64,000 nucleotides of DNA from Oscillospiraceae bacterium (GTDB lineage Bacteria; Bacillota; Clostridia; Oscillospirales; Oscillospiraceae). Location: contig JAAWQX010000002.1 in NCBI GenBank assembly GCA_022800755.1, positions 62,001-126,000 on the forward strand, in the 5' to 3' direction. Position 1 is the stretch's first letter. Every line of letters begins with the position of its first letter. Under the pieces are notes generated by a model. The model did not search any database. It was not told the origin of the DNA and worked only from the letters and a program-made list of their open reading frames with translations. Below are positions 26,172-34,936 of this stretch, piece by piece. A program made the position numbers and the translations under genes.

Positions 26172-26834
26172 TTATGCTTGTTCGGTAAATCGGAAAAAGC
26201 CGTCAAAGTCGAGAAAATCATAAATGTAATAATCCGCAAGCCCGCGCAGTTCCGCTTCTACGGCCGCACTGGTATCATCGTAGATGCCTACCAACCGAAA
26301 CCCGGCCCGCTTCGCGGTAGCCGCAGCGTGGATCGCGTCCTCGAACACCCAGGTATGCTCCGGCGCGACCCCCATGAGCGCCGCCGCTTGCAGATAGATA
26401 TCCGGCTGGGCCTTGGTGTTCCCCACCTCACCGCTGGTCAGGATACCGGCAAAGGAATCCAGTACACCCAGGCGCTTCATGACCAACTCTACCTGGTCCC
26501 TGTCTGTGGCTGTTGCCAACACCATGGGGATACCATGTTCTTTCAAACGGGACATGAATTCCCGGGCACCGGGTTTGAAATCCGCCGTTTCCCGGTAAAA
26601 ATCATCGCATACCGCCCGGGTGCCGGCCATCACCTCTTCAACAGTCATGTCCAGGGAATAGTGTTCCCGCAGATACGTCGCGCCCTCGGTCAAGGTCATG
26701 GGCAGCATAGCCTGTCCCAGTCCGGGTTCCGGGGTCTTGCCGATTTTGCGCAGGAAATCCTCCCCTACATGCTCCCAATAATACATTGTGTCCAGCAATG
26801 TGCCGTCCATATCAAAAATAACGCCTTGCAGCAT
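26172..26834 (-). CDS. HAD-family phosphatase (beta-phosphoglucomutase-like)
   Basis: A 220-residue HAD hydrolase, subfamily IA. Motif I is FDMDGTLLDT at the N terminus, motif II is in VLATATDRDQ, motif III lysine in NTKAQPDIY, and motif IV acidic residues in WVFEDAIHAA. The helical cap (about 15-85) fits sugar- or nucleotide-phosphate phosphatases and beta-phosphoglucomutases. The start at 26834 has GGAGGGG upstream. It lies 13 bases after the TIGR01440 gene and is probably co-transcribed with it. The substrate is unknown. Confidence 0.88.
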   Translation of the reverse strand: MLQGVIFDMDGTLLDTMYYWEHVGEDFLRKIGKTPEPGLGQAMLPMTLTEGATYLREHYSLDMTVEEVMAGTRAVCDDFYRETADFKPGAREFMSRLKEHGIPMVLATATDRDQVELVMKRLGVLDSFAGILTSGEVGNTKAQPDIYLQAAALMGVAPEHTWVFEDAIHAAATAKRAGFRLVGIYDDTSAAVEAELRGLADYYIYDFLDFDGFFRFTEQA

Positions 26835-26847
26835 GGGTCCCCTCCGA

Positions 26848-27396
26848 TTATTCAGGATAGACGGCACGTACACCGCCAATCAGCTTGGGCCGGGTTCGGG
26901 CCGCAGCCACAGACGCTTCCCCGATGGTCTTGGTCTCCAGCCGCAAAGGGACCGCCACTTCTTTCAGATGCATACCGATCATGGTGCCGCCGATATCCAG
27001 CCCTGCTTTGGCCCGGACATGCTCTACCGCCACCGGGTCATTCATAGCATCATAAACAGCCGTGGCAAAAGACCCCCCCGCCTTTGGCATCGGACGAACG
27101 CAAACCGGCTCATAGCCGAACTTTTCCGCTGCTTCCCGCTCCAGAATCAACGCCCGGTTCAGATGCTCACAGCATTGAGCCGCCAGGTACACGCCATGCG
27201 CCCCGCATACATCCATGATCTCTGCGGCGACCGCCTTCCCCGTTTCCGGCGAGGACGCGTGGCCGATCTGCCCGCCGCAGATCTCGCTGGACGAACAACC
27301 TACTACCAGCAGGTCTCCCGGCTTCATATCCGCCGCGGAAAGCAGCTCTTCCACCGCCGCGCGCGTGCATTTGATGATCTCGTTTTGACGATCCAT
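26848..27396 (-). CDS. TIGR01440/DUF436 family protein (YwlG-like)
   Basis: A conserved protein of unknown function, 182 residues. Characteristic stretches are LLVVGCSSSEICGGQIGHASS, AAQCCEHLNRALI and GLDIGGTMIGMHLKEVAVP. Homologues are widespread in Firmicutes. The start at 27396 is chosen because family homology begins there; GGAG lies about 10 bases upstream. Transcription comes from the minus-strand member of a pair of overlapping divergent promoters. Confidence 0.85.
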   Translation of the reverse strand: MDRQNEIIKCTRAAVEELLSAADMKPGDLLVVGCSSSEICGGQIGHASSPETGKAVAAEIMDVCGAHGVYLAAQCCEHLNRALILEREAAEKFGYEPVCVRPMPKAGGSFATAVYDAMNDPVAVEHVRAKAGLDIGGTMIGMHLKEVAVPLRLETKTIGEASVAAARTRPKLIGGVRAVYPE

Positions 27397-27433
27397 GGAA
27401 ATTTCAACTCCAATTTTTTGTATATGATTTTGG

Positions 27434-27473
27434 ATTATAGCACCTTTACATCGAATTGACAACGCTTTATAAT
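27434..27473. promoter_or_regulatory. Overlapping divergent sigma-A promoters
   Basis: Plus strand: TTTACA (27445-27450), 17 bases, TATAAT (27468-27473), toward the DUF3048 gene. Minus strand: TTGTCA (27462-27457), 17 bases, TATAAT (27439-27434), toward the TIGR01440 gene. The two share the same 40 bp and each -35 lies inside the other's spacer. Confidence 0.82.
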
Positions 27474-27520
27474 AGTGAATCGGAAAGAGACGGAAAATCC
27501 AATGCCTTAGGAGGCTTATT

Positions 27521-28600
27521 ATGAAACGATTCCTGCCCGGCCTGCTGGCGGTCGTCATGCTGCTAACATGCGCCGGATGCAAAAAAACGCCGGATCAGAC
27601 GATCGATCCCAAAGCGCCCGACGTGAACATGAACGCGCCGGAAAACCTCGCCACCCCAACGCCGGAAGTACCTGACTACACCAACCCCCTCACCGGGGAA
27701 CCCATGCACGAGGATATCAGTATGAACCGTCCCGTGGCGGTCATGGTGAACAACATCATCAAGGCCCAGCCCCAGCGGGGCGTATCCAACGCGGATATGA
27801 TCTTTGAGATCCCCGCCGAAGGCGGCGTGACCCGGATGCTGGCCATTTTTCAGGATGTATCCGGCATCGCGTCCATCGGCAGTATCCGCAGCCTGCGGTC
27901 CTATTATTTGCAGGTCACTCAAGGCTTTGACGCGATCTTGGTCCATGCCGGTGGTAGCGAGGAAGCTTATACCGATTTAAAAACCACAGGCTGGGACCAT
28001 ATCGACGGCGTGATGGGCAATTACCACGTGGACCCGTTCTACCGGGACAAAGACCGCATGGCCAACGGCACAGAGCATTCCCTGTTCGCCGTGGGCGATA
28101 AGATCATTGAAAGCATCGAGGATTCCGGCTATGAGACCACGCATAAAGCGGGATTTGACTATGGATACAGCTTTTCCGAAGACGCCGGTACCCAATGCAA
28201 AACCAAAGCGGATTACGCCAAGATCATTTTTAACAGCGGCAAAAACACCAGTTTTGTCTATGACAGCAAAACCGGACTGTACACCGGCTACCAGTTCGGC
28301 GAGCGGTACAAGGATGACGGAAAAACCGATATGACCTTTAAAAACCTGCTGCTCCTGTCCGCCGGGATGAATGTCTATGACGGCGTGGGCCGGTTGTCAG
28401 TGGATTTCGACAAAGGCGGCACGGGATACTTCATTTGTGAGGGAAAATCTGTGGAGATCAACTGGGTGAAGACCGACGATGACACGGGATTCGAGTTCAC
28501 CCTGAAAAATGGAATGCCCCTGGACCTTGGAATCGGCAAGACCTATATCGGCATCCACGATAAAACTGCCGGCAGCGTAACATTCGAGAAAAGCAAATAA
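27521..28600 (+). CDS. DUF3048 domain lipoprotein (YerB-like)
   Basis: A secreted lipoprotein of 359 residues. The signal peptide ends in a lipobox-like CAGC with Cys24 or nearby, followed by a Pro-rich linker. The DUF3048 N-terminal domain is seen in RPVAVMVNNIIKAQPQRGVS and NADMIFEIPAEGGVTRMLAI, with the C-terminal DUF3048_C domain from about 215 onward. The molecular function is unknown. AGGAGG precedes the start. Confidence 0.9.
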   Translation: MKRFLPGLLAVVMLLTCAGCKKTPDQTIDPKAPDVNMNAPENLATPTPEVPDYTNPLTGEPMHEDISMNRPVAVMVNNIIKAQPQRGVSNADMIFEIPAEGGVTRMLAIFQDVSGIASIGSIRSLRSYYLQVTQGFDAILVHAGGSEEAYTDLKTTGWDHIDGVMGNYHVDPFYRDKDRMANGTEHSLFAVGDKIIESIEDSGYETTHKAGFDYGYSFSEDAGTQCKTKADYAKIIFNSGKNTSFVYDSKTGLYTGYQFGERYKDDGKTDMTFKNLLLLSAGMNVYDGVGRLSVDFDKGGTGYFICEGKSVEINWVKTDDDTGFEFTLKNGMPLDLGIGKTYIGIHDKTAGSVTFEKSK

Positions 28601-28640
28601 AAAATTCCCCGGGAAATGAAATTACTTCCTGGGGAATTTT
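28601..28640. terminator. Bidirectional terminator
   Basis: AAAATTCCCC (28601-28610) and GGGGAATTTT (28631-28640) with an inner GGAA/TTCC stem, between the converging DUF3048 and AraC-type genes. Confidence 0.85.
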
Positions 28641-28641
28641 A

Positions 28642-29487
28642 TTACTTTTTCACAACAGGGATCCACAGCTCATATTGCGCGTTTTCCGGGTCTGGGTTCA
28701 AATAGACCTCCACATCGGGCGCGCTGCCGTATTCATAGCCGGACGTCGGCAACCATTCGGTGACCACCCGGCGCTCTAGGTCCTGCAAAGACACATTCGT
28801 CCCGGAACCGGCAAACACAGCCCAAGTAGCGGAGGGGACTGTATACGTCTCAAATCCGTCCGCTTTTTTGTCCGTACCCACGGCGATATAGTAGCGCCAC
28901 GGCTCTATATCATTGCACACGCTCACGCCCAATATCCCCATCACCGGCGGTTCCATCATGCCCGCAAGACGTTCCAGCGTCCCGTCCATGGCAACTTCTC
29001 CCCACTTGGCCGGGACTGTCTGAAAATTGTCCTCAATGTCCCGGGCCAGAGGAACGGATACCCCCGCAACGCGAAATGCGGGCTTTGTCTCGATGCGGTA
29101 ATTCAACGCTTCCGCACCCTTGACCACCACGGTCAGCTTCACAGGCGGAAACGATTTGATCGGAACGCCCTCGTCCCGCACCGCTGACGGCGCTACTCCA
29201 TGAACGCTCTGAAACGCGCGGTTGAATGCCGTTGGGGAATCATATCCGTATTTTGCCGCTACATCAACGACCTTCATGGCTCTGCCCTGCAAATCCACAG
29301 CCGCCAGTGACATTCTGCGCTTGCGGATATATTCTGACATCGGCTGTCCTGCCAGATAGGTAAACATGCGCTGGAAATGATATGATGAACAGCACGCGAT
29401 CTCTCCCAACCGCACATAATCGATGTCATCTGTAAGATGCCGTTCTACATAATCGATCGCTTCATTGAATCTGTCGATCCATTCCAT
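28642..29487 (-). CDS. AraC-family regulator with GyrI-like effector domain
   Basis: A 281-residue transcription factor. Two AraC helix-turn-helix motifs occupy about 1-105 (VRLGEIACCSSYHFQRMF and VVDVAAKYGYDSPTAFNRAF). The C-terminal GyrI-like (Bac_rh) domain, about 125-280, is the type that binds amphipathic or cationic small molecules in Rob and BmrR. AAAGGAGG precedes the start. No transporter sits beside it, so the target is unclear. Confidence 0.9.
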   Translation of the reverse strand: MEWIDRFNEAIDYVERHLTDDIDYVRLGEIACCSSYHFQRMFTYLAGQPMSEYIRKRRMSLAAVDLQGRAMKVVDVAAKYGYDSPTAFNRAFQSVHGVAPSAVRDEGVPIKSFPPVKLTVVVKGAEALNYRIETKPAFRVAGVSVPLARDIEDNFQTVPAKWGEVAMDGTLERLAGMMEPPVMGILGVSVCNDIEPWRYYIAVGTDKKADGFETYTVPSATWAVFAGSGTNVSLQDLERRVVTEWLPTSGYEYGSAPDVEVYLNPDPENAQYELWIPVVKK

Positions 29488-29596
29488 AGGTCCCCCTCCT
29501 TTATGTATGGATATGATACCACAACGATCATACCCTGTCCTCTCATTTTTCCGTCAGAAAAAGAGAGACAGCGGTGATCGATACACCGCCGCCTTT

Positions 29597-29929
29597 TCAT
29601 TCCCAGTCAGCCCAGGCCTCCGGTGCATAGCCGACCGTAGCCTGCTTCCCGTTGCGGACGACCGGAGTTTTGATGAGTTTCGGTTCTTCAAGAAGCTTTT
29701 CAAACTTATCTGCGTCATAGGCCAAATACTGCACCAGAGGATAATCCGCCGCTTTTTCGTTGATGAGCGCAGCAAGCCCTACGGCGGTTTTCACGCTGGT
29801 CAATTCGCCCCTGCTCATGCCATAGCGGTCAATATCGATCAATTGGTACTTGATCCGGCGCTCTTTGAACCATCGCTCGGCTTTTTTCGTATCAAAGCAT
29901 TTGCTTCTTCCAAAAATCTGTATGTTCAC
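29597..29929 (-). CDS. ArsC/Spx-family thioredoxin-fold protein
   Basis: A 110-residue ArsC-family protein. The N terminus IFGRSKCFDTKKAERWFKER has a single active-site cysteine (Cys11), and the C-terminal LIKTPVVRNGKQATVGY is the conserved ArsC/YffB tail. With one cysteine it is not a thioredoxin-coupled arsenate reductase of the CX2C type; a Spx-like or glutathione/mixed-disulfide role is possible. The start codon is GTG, overlapping the dipeptidase stop as GTGA. Confidence 0.85.
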   Translation of the reverse strand: MNIQIFGRSKCFDTKKAERWFKERRIKYQLIDIDRYGMSRGELTSVKTAVGLAALINEKAADYPLVQYLAYDADKFEKLLEEPKLIKTPVVRNGKQATVGYAPEAWADWE

Positions 29930-30831
29930 AGTGCTCTCTCCATGATCGAAAGTAGGTTGTTGTAAAATATGTCGTTCACCAAAGCTTCTGGGTAATTTCG
30001 GCGCAAAAGCGTATTGTACAGCGTTTGCATGTCCTCAACGCCGCGAATCCCGGCCGGTGTCTCGTCGATGCCGTCAAAATCCGTGCCGAGAAAAACTGCT
30101 TTTTCCCCGCCCAGGGATAAAAAATGCTCCAAATGGGCAACGATTGCATCGATATCCCGCCCAAGGCCGAGGAAATCCGCGCACAAGTTCAGCCCTGCAC
30201 CGCCGCCCCGTTCGGCAAGAGCTGTAAACTGCTCGTCTGTCAGGTTGCGTGGCCAGGGACAAATCGCGCGGGCGTTGGAATGGCTGGCGTAGATTGGCTT
30301 TTCCGATATCTCCAGCAAGTCCCAGAACCCCCGGTCTGACAAATGGGACACGTCCAAAATCACACCCAGGCGCTGCGCTTCCCGTGCAAAGGCCCTCCCC
30401 TGCGCAGTCAATCCGCGCCCGGAATCCATCGCCGCGCCAGACAGGGCGTTGTCGTGGTTCCAGGTGATATTCACCGACCGTACGCCCCGGTCATAGGCAT
30501 CCCGCAAACCGTCAAGCGAACAGCCGAAATGCTCCGCGCCCTCCGCGGCGATCAGCGCGGCGATCTTGCCCTCTTCCGCCGCACTTCTTATGTCATCGGC
30601 GCAGCGGCATAGCTTCACCATATCTCTGTTTTCTTCCAACTGCCGCAGCAGCAGAGGAAAATATTCTTGATAGCCGCCAGGCATATCCTCCGTACAGCAA
30701 ATAGCAAACACCTGCGCACAGGGGGCGTATGCTTGCAGCCGCGTCAAATCCAAATGACCATTCGTCACCCGAAGGTACCCCTGGGCGGTGATGGTATCGC
30801 AATGTGCGTCAAAATACGGCACGGGCATCAT
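29926..30831 (-). CDS. Membrane dipeptidase-like metallopeptidase (peptidase family M19)
   Basis: Zinc dipeptidase of the renal dipeptidase family, 301 residues; it has no signal peptide, so it is likely cytoplasmic. Metal ligands are in YFDAHCDT near the N terminus, LIAAEGAEH, ILDVSHLSDRGFWD and IYASHSNARAI. The C-terminal VFLGTDFDGI contributes a conserved aspartate. It cleaves dipeptides, possibly with D-residues. It overlaps the RNase J stop (ATGA) and the ArsC-like start, so the three genes form one translationally coupled unit. Confidence 0.92.
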   Translation of the reverse strand: MMPVPYFDAHCDTITAQGYLRVTNGHLDLTRLQAYAPCAQVFAICCTEDMPGGYQEYFPLLLRQLEENRDMVKLCRCADDIRSAAEEGKIAALIAAEGAEHFGCSLDGLRDAYDRGVRSVNITWNHDNALSGAAMDSGRGLTAQGRAFAREAQRLGVILDVSHLSDRGFWDLLEISEKPIYASHSNARAICPWPRNLTDEQFTALAERGGGAGLNLCADFLGLGRDIDAIVAHLEHFLSLGGEKAVFLGTDFDGIDETPAGIRGVEDMQTLYNTLLRRNYPEALVNDIFYNNLLSIMERAL

Positions 30832-32486
30832 AGCTTATGGATGGTCGTGACCACCATAGGACTGCGCCGGACGGTCTTATACAGATACCCGGAATAATTC
30901 GTTTTCAATTTGCTCTTGATTGTCGCCAGGTTGCGGATGTGCTTTTTGTCGCAATAGCTGAGCGTTTCATACACAATACGCCGCAGATTCGTTTCCACCA
31001 TTTCAAGATCGCCCGGGTCGGCAAAGCCGCACATGGTAATCTCCGGCGGAGCGATCAGTGAACCGTCCTCCTCGGACAAAACCAGAGACGTGAAGATCAC
31101 ACCCTCATCTGCCAAATGCTTTCGGTCACTGAGCACATCACTGCCGATCTCATTGGTACCGGAAGCGTCCACCAAAATATCTCCGGCCTTTACCGCACCG
31201 TTTTTCCGAATATTCCGCTGGGTAATTTCGATCACGGAACCGTTTTCCCCGATGATGATATTATTCGGCTTGATGCCCATTTCCCGGGCCAAATCCGCAT
31301 GTTTGCACAACATCCGGTATTCGCCGTGAACGGGGATAAAGTATTTCGGTTTCGTCAGTGCCAGGATCATACGCAGTTCTTCTCTGGATGCGTGGCCGGA
31401 AACATGCAGGCCGGCTTCCTTATCGTAGACCACCTTTGCGCCCCGCTGGAACAGCAGATCGATGACCCGGCCCATAGTGATTTCGTTTCCCGGAATGGCA
31501 GACGCAGAGATGATGACCATATCCCGGGCGTCGATGGACACCTGCTTATGCACGGAATGGGCCATGCGGTACAGGGCCGACATGTTTTCACCTTGACTGC
31601 CCGTGCAAATAATGACCAATTTGTTCCGGGGAACAGAGTTGATCTTATCCATTTCCACGATGGTTCCCTCGGGAATCTTCATTTTGCCAATCTCGGAACA
31701 GACCTTTAAAATGTTCTCCAGGCTGCGGCCAGTGAATGCCACTTTCCGCTTATATTTGTGGGCCACATTGATGATCTGCTGGATCCGGTCCACATTGGAG
31801 GCAAAGGTCGTGATGATAATACGCTTATCGCAGCCATCGAACAGATGCTCAAAATTCTTGCCTACATTCCGCTCTGTCGGCGTATAGCCCGGCTTTTCCA
31901 CATTGGTAGAATCCATCATCAGCGCCAAAACGCCGTTGTTGCCCAATTCACTGAACCGGGCGAGGTTTGTCATCTCCCCCTGGAGCGGCGTGAGGTCCAC
32001 CTTAAAGTCGCCGGTATGGACGATGGTGCCGATGGGCGTTTTGATTGCTAGGCCCACTGCGTCGGCGATAGAATGGTTCACGTGGATCATTTCCACCTCA
32101 AAGCAGCCCAGACGGAATTTATCGCCGGCTTTCTTCACAAAAATCTGCGTATTCGTCAACTGGCTGTGCTCTTCCAATTTCAGTTCAATCAGTGCCGCGG
32201 TCAATTCCGTGGCGTAGATCGGCACTTCCACCTCCCGGAGCAAAAACGGAATGCCGCCGATATGGTCCTCATGTCCATGAGTGATGACCAGACCGCGGAT
32301 CTTGCTTTTGTTCACTTTCAGATATGAAAAATCGGGGATGACCACATCCACACCGTACATATCGTTTTCCGGAAAACCCATGCCGCAGTCTACCAGTATG
32401 ATGTCTCTCCCATACTCCACCGCCGTGATGTTCTTTCCGATTTCCCCCAGTCCGCCCAGAGGAATCAGTTTCAGTTTTGATGCCAT
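30828..32486 (-). CDS. rnj: Ribonuclease J
   Basis: Metallo-beta-lactamase/beta-CASP RNase of 552 residues with endonuclease and 5'-3' exonuclease activity in mRNA decay. The HGHEDHIGGIPF zinc motif lies near residue 75-86. Beta-CASP elements include MMDSTNVEKPG, CTGSQGE and SGHASREEL, and the C-terminal domain follows from about 450. AAGGAG lies before the ATG at 32486. Only one rnj copy is in the window. Downstream coupling to a dipeptidase is unusual. Confidence 0.95.
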   Translation of the reverse strand: MASKLKLIPLGGLGEIGKNITAVEYGRDIILVDCGMGFPENDMYGVDVVIPDFSYLKVNKSKIRGLVITHGHEDHIGGIPFLLREVEVPIYATELTAALIELKLEEHSQLTNTQIFVKKAGDKFRLGCFEVEMIHVNHSIADAVGLAIKTPIGTIVHTGDFKVDLTPLQGEMTNLARFSELGNNGVLALMMDSTNVEKPGYTPTERNVGKNFEHLFDGCDKRIIITTFASNVDRIQQIINVAHKYKRKVAFTGRSLENILKVCSEIGKMKIPEGTIVEMDKINSVPRNKLVIICTGSQGENMSALYRMAHSVHKQVSIDARDMVIISASAIPGNEITMGRVIDLLFQRGAKVVYDKEAGLHVSGHASREELRMILALTKPKYFIPVHGEYRMLCKHADLAREMGIKPNNIIIGENGSVIEITQRNIRKNGAVKAGDILVDASGTNEIGSDVLSDRKHLADEGVIFTSLVLSEEDGSLIAPPEITMCGFADPGDLEMVETNLRRIVYETLSYCDKKHIRNLATIKSKLKTNYSGYLYKTVRRSPMVVTTIHKL

Positions 32487-32657
32487 AAAATTTCTCCTTG
32501 ATTGATAAACTATGCCGGCGCTTTCTAAAAACGCGCAACAAATCAAACCGGCATTTCAGCCAGCAAAATTCGTTTTTTGATTTGGTTATTATATGTAAAA
32601 AACGACTTTACAAATGTATAGTATGGACAATCAAACGGCACTTTAAACCGTGACCGT

Positions 32658-33260
32658 TCACATTTCAATCCGTCCGCTGAGGGCGCGCAGGATCGTGGCG
32701 TCATCCGCGAACTCGATGCTGGAGCCAACGGGGATACCGTACGCAAGGCGCGTCACCTTCACCGCGAAGGGCTTGAGCAGGCGGGAAATATACATCGCCG
32801 TGGTATCGCCCTCCGTGTCCGGGTTCGTGGCCATGATGACCTCCAAAATCCCGCCGTTCGCCACACGGGACACCAGTTCGGAAATGCGCAGGTCATCCGG
32901 ACCCACGTGGTTCATGGGGGAGATTACCCCGTGGAGCACGTGATATACGCCATTATATTCATGCCCCCGTTCCAGGGACAGTACATCTTTCGGTTCAGAG
33001 ACCACGCATATCACGCTGTGGTCCCGCTTCCCGCTGTCGCAGATGGGGCACAACTCCGTGTCCGTCAGATTCTGGCAAACGGGGCAGGTATGGACATTCG
33101 CTTTCGCCGCCAGGATAGCTGCGGCAAATGCCTCCGCCTCCCCCTCCGGCAGTCCGAGAATATGGAACGCCAGTCTGGAAGCGCTTTTCTTCCCCACGCC
33201 GGGCAGGGACGCGAATTTGTCAATGAGGTCCTCCACTGACGCGGGGAAAAATGAATTCAT
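32658..33260 (-). CDS. recR: Recombination mediator protein
   Basis: RecR, 200 residues, works with RecO/RecF to load RecA at gaps. Seen are the helix-hairpin-helix FASLPGVGKKSASRLAFHIL, a four-cysteine zinc finger (CPVCQNLTDTELCPIC) and a Toprim domain (ICVVSEPKDVLSLE, VIMATNPDTEGDTTAMYI). AGGAGG precedes the start. In most Firmicutes recR follows dnaX and yaaK; here it follows rpe by 10 bases. Confidence 0.96.
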   Translation of the reverse strand: MNSFFPASVEDLIDKFASLPGVGKKSASRLAFHILGLPEGEAEAFAAAILAAKANVHTCPVCQNLTDTELCPICDSGKRDHSVICVVSEPKDVLSLERGHEYNGVYHVLHGVISPMNHVGPDDLRISELVSRVANGGILEVIMATNPDTEGDTTAMYISRLLKPFAVKVTRLAYGIPVGSSIEFADDATILRALSGRIEM

Positions 33261-33270
33261 AACTTCCTCC

Positions 33271-33924
33271 TCATGCCTGACGAATGGCGCGGATGGCTTC
33301 CGCGCGGTCCGCGTGCTTGAACACCGCGCTGCCGGCCACCAGCACATTCGCGCCAGCCTGTTTGCACAGGGGCGCTGTGACGGGGTCCACCCCGCCGTCG
33401 ACTTCCAGTTCGCAGCCGGGGTTCTGCTCGTTGATGAACCGCCGCAGCCGCTCAATTTTGGGCAGCATGTCGTGCATAAAGCGCTGGCCGCCGAAGCCCG
33501 GCTCCACCGTCATGACCAGAACCAGGTCCAACTGCGGCAAATACGGCAGAAGCACTTCCGCAGGCGTCTTCGGCTTGACCGACATCCCAACCTTTTTCCC
33601 CTGGGCCTTGATCGTCTCAATGCACGCGAACAGATCTTGAGGCTGGTCCGCTTCCGCGTGGACCGTCACCAGGTCTGCCCCAGCGGCACAAAAACGCTCC
33701 ACATAGCGGTGGGGCCGGTCGATCATCAGATGTACGTCCAAAAACATGTCCGTGGCTTTGCGCAGGGATTCCACCACCGGAAGGCCGATGGAGATATTCG
33801 GCACAAAAATGCCGTCCATCACGTCCACGTGCACATATTCCGCGCCGCCCCGGCGGATATCCTCCACCTCGGCACTCAACCGGCAAAAATCCGCCGACAG
33901 AACCGACGGAGAGATCTTGACCAT
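33271..33924 (-). CDS. rpe: Ribulose-phosphate 3-epimerase
   Basis: Converts ribulose 5-phosphate to xylulose 5-phosphate in the pentose phosphate pathway. A 217-residue TIM barrel with ISPSVLSADFCRL, the metal-binding VHVDVMDGIFVPN, DVHLMIDRP, VMTVEPGFGGQRF and VDGGVDP. GGAGG precedes the ATG at 33924. First gene of an rpe-recR pair. Confidence 0.96.
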   Translation of the reverse strand: MVKISPSVLSADFCRLSAEVEDIRRGGAEYVHVDVMDGIFVPNISIGLPVVESLRKATDMFLDVHLMIDRPHRYVERFCAAGADLVTVHAEADQPQDLFACIETIKAQGKKVGMSVKPKTPAEVLLPYLPQLDLVLVMTVEPGFGGQRFMHDMLPKIERLRRFINEQNPGCELEVDGGVDPVTAPLCKQAGANVLVAGSAVFKHADRAEAIRAIRQA

Positions 33925-34151
33925 AACGCCTCCTGCTTCACCACAGCCCTCAAAACGGCATATGATAATCCAGCGGTACACCCTGGGGGACCCGCTTTCA
34001 GATAAATGGGCGGCGGAGCGATCTGCCGCCCTATGAATATTTTGTTTATTATACTACATAGTATAGGACAAAATCAATAGAATTTCACACTGATTTTTTC
34101 ATAATTTGCCATATGATTTCGGAAAATTCGTGCAAAAAGACACACATTGAC

Positions 34152-34180
34152 TTGACCACATTCTGGATTCGATGTAAAAT
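34152..34180 (+). promoter_or_regulatory. Promoter of the XpaC-TelA-LemA-TPM cluster
   Basis: TTGACC (34152-34157), 17 bases, TAAAAT (34175-34180), about 35 bases before the first start codon. The rest of the 33925-34213 gap shows nothing else distinct. Confidence 0.75.
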
Positions 34181-34213
34181 ACTTTATTATCCAAATACAT
34201 CGGAGGTAACACG

Positions 34214-34918
34214 GTGTCAAGACGAAAGGACAAAAAACAGAAATCGACCAGACGGCTGTATATCGCGCTGCTGCTCTGGCTCACATGCTGCGGCCCGCTG
34301 CCGATGTACACCATCGGCGGGATCATAGCCGCCGGGCTGATCACATATGCCGGTTCCAAGCTCATTGATAAGCTCATAGACCAGCTTTTCGACGGAAAGA
34401 AAAAACAGGCGGAACCCTATATCCCATACACACAGCCTCAGCAAACTGCCCAGCCCGCGTCCACATACGGCCCGGAGGTGGATTCCATCATCGCGGACGG
34501 CAACCGGGCCATGGCGGAAATGGGGCGGCTGTACGCCTCCATTGAAAACCCGGAGATCAAACGCAAGATCAATGAACTGATGCGGGTGTCGGACAAGATC
34601 GTGCAGGACGCCATCCACGATCCATCAGACGTTCCCCAAATCAGAAAGTTCCTGGATTATTATCTTCCCACCACGATCAAGCTGCTCAACGCCTATGACC
34701 GCATGGACGCCCAAGGGATTCAGGGAGAAAATATCGACGGGACGAAACAGAATATCCTGGAAATGCTTGATACCGCCATCGAGGCATTCAAAAAACAGCT
34801 GGATTCCCTGTTCGCCAACCAGGCGCTGGATATTGAAACGGATATCGACGTAATGAACACGATGCTCCGGAGGGAGGGCCTTGCCGGAGGCAGTATGGAC
34901 GATTTTAAACTTCACTAA
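34214..34918 (+). CDS. XpaC-like protein (5-bromo-4-chloroindolyl phosphate hydrolysis family)
   Basis: A 234-residue protein with a basic N terminus, one hydrophobic hairpin or pair of membrane helices (about 15-50) and a soluble, mostly helical C-terminal domain (about 85-234). It matches the XpaC family, whose name comes from a B. subtilis phenotype and whose biochemical role is unknown. The start is GTG with GGAGGT 7 bases upstream. XpaC genes are commonly next to telA, as here (18-base gap). Membrane association is likely. Confidence 0.82.
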   Translation: MSRRKDKKQKSTRRLYIALLLWLTCCGPLPMYTIGGIIAAGLITYAGSKLIDKLIDQLFDGKKKQAEPYIPYTQPQQTAQPASTYGPEVDSIIADGNRAMAEMGRLYASIENPEIKRKINELMRVSDKIVQDAIHDPSDVPQIRKFLDYYLPTTIKLLNAYDRMDAQGIQGENIDGTKQNILEMLDTAIEAFKKQLDSLFANQALDIETDIDVMNTMLRREGLAGGSMDDFKLH

Positions 34919-34936
34919 ACGAAAGGACAAACTATT

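Noticed and set aside
24809-26239. A 476-codon minus-strand frame opposite ackA
   Set aside because: Antisense to acetate kinase, with His/Gly/Val-rich composition; a by-product of ackA's strong codon bias.
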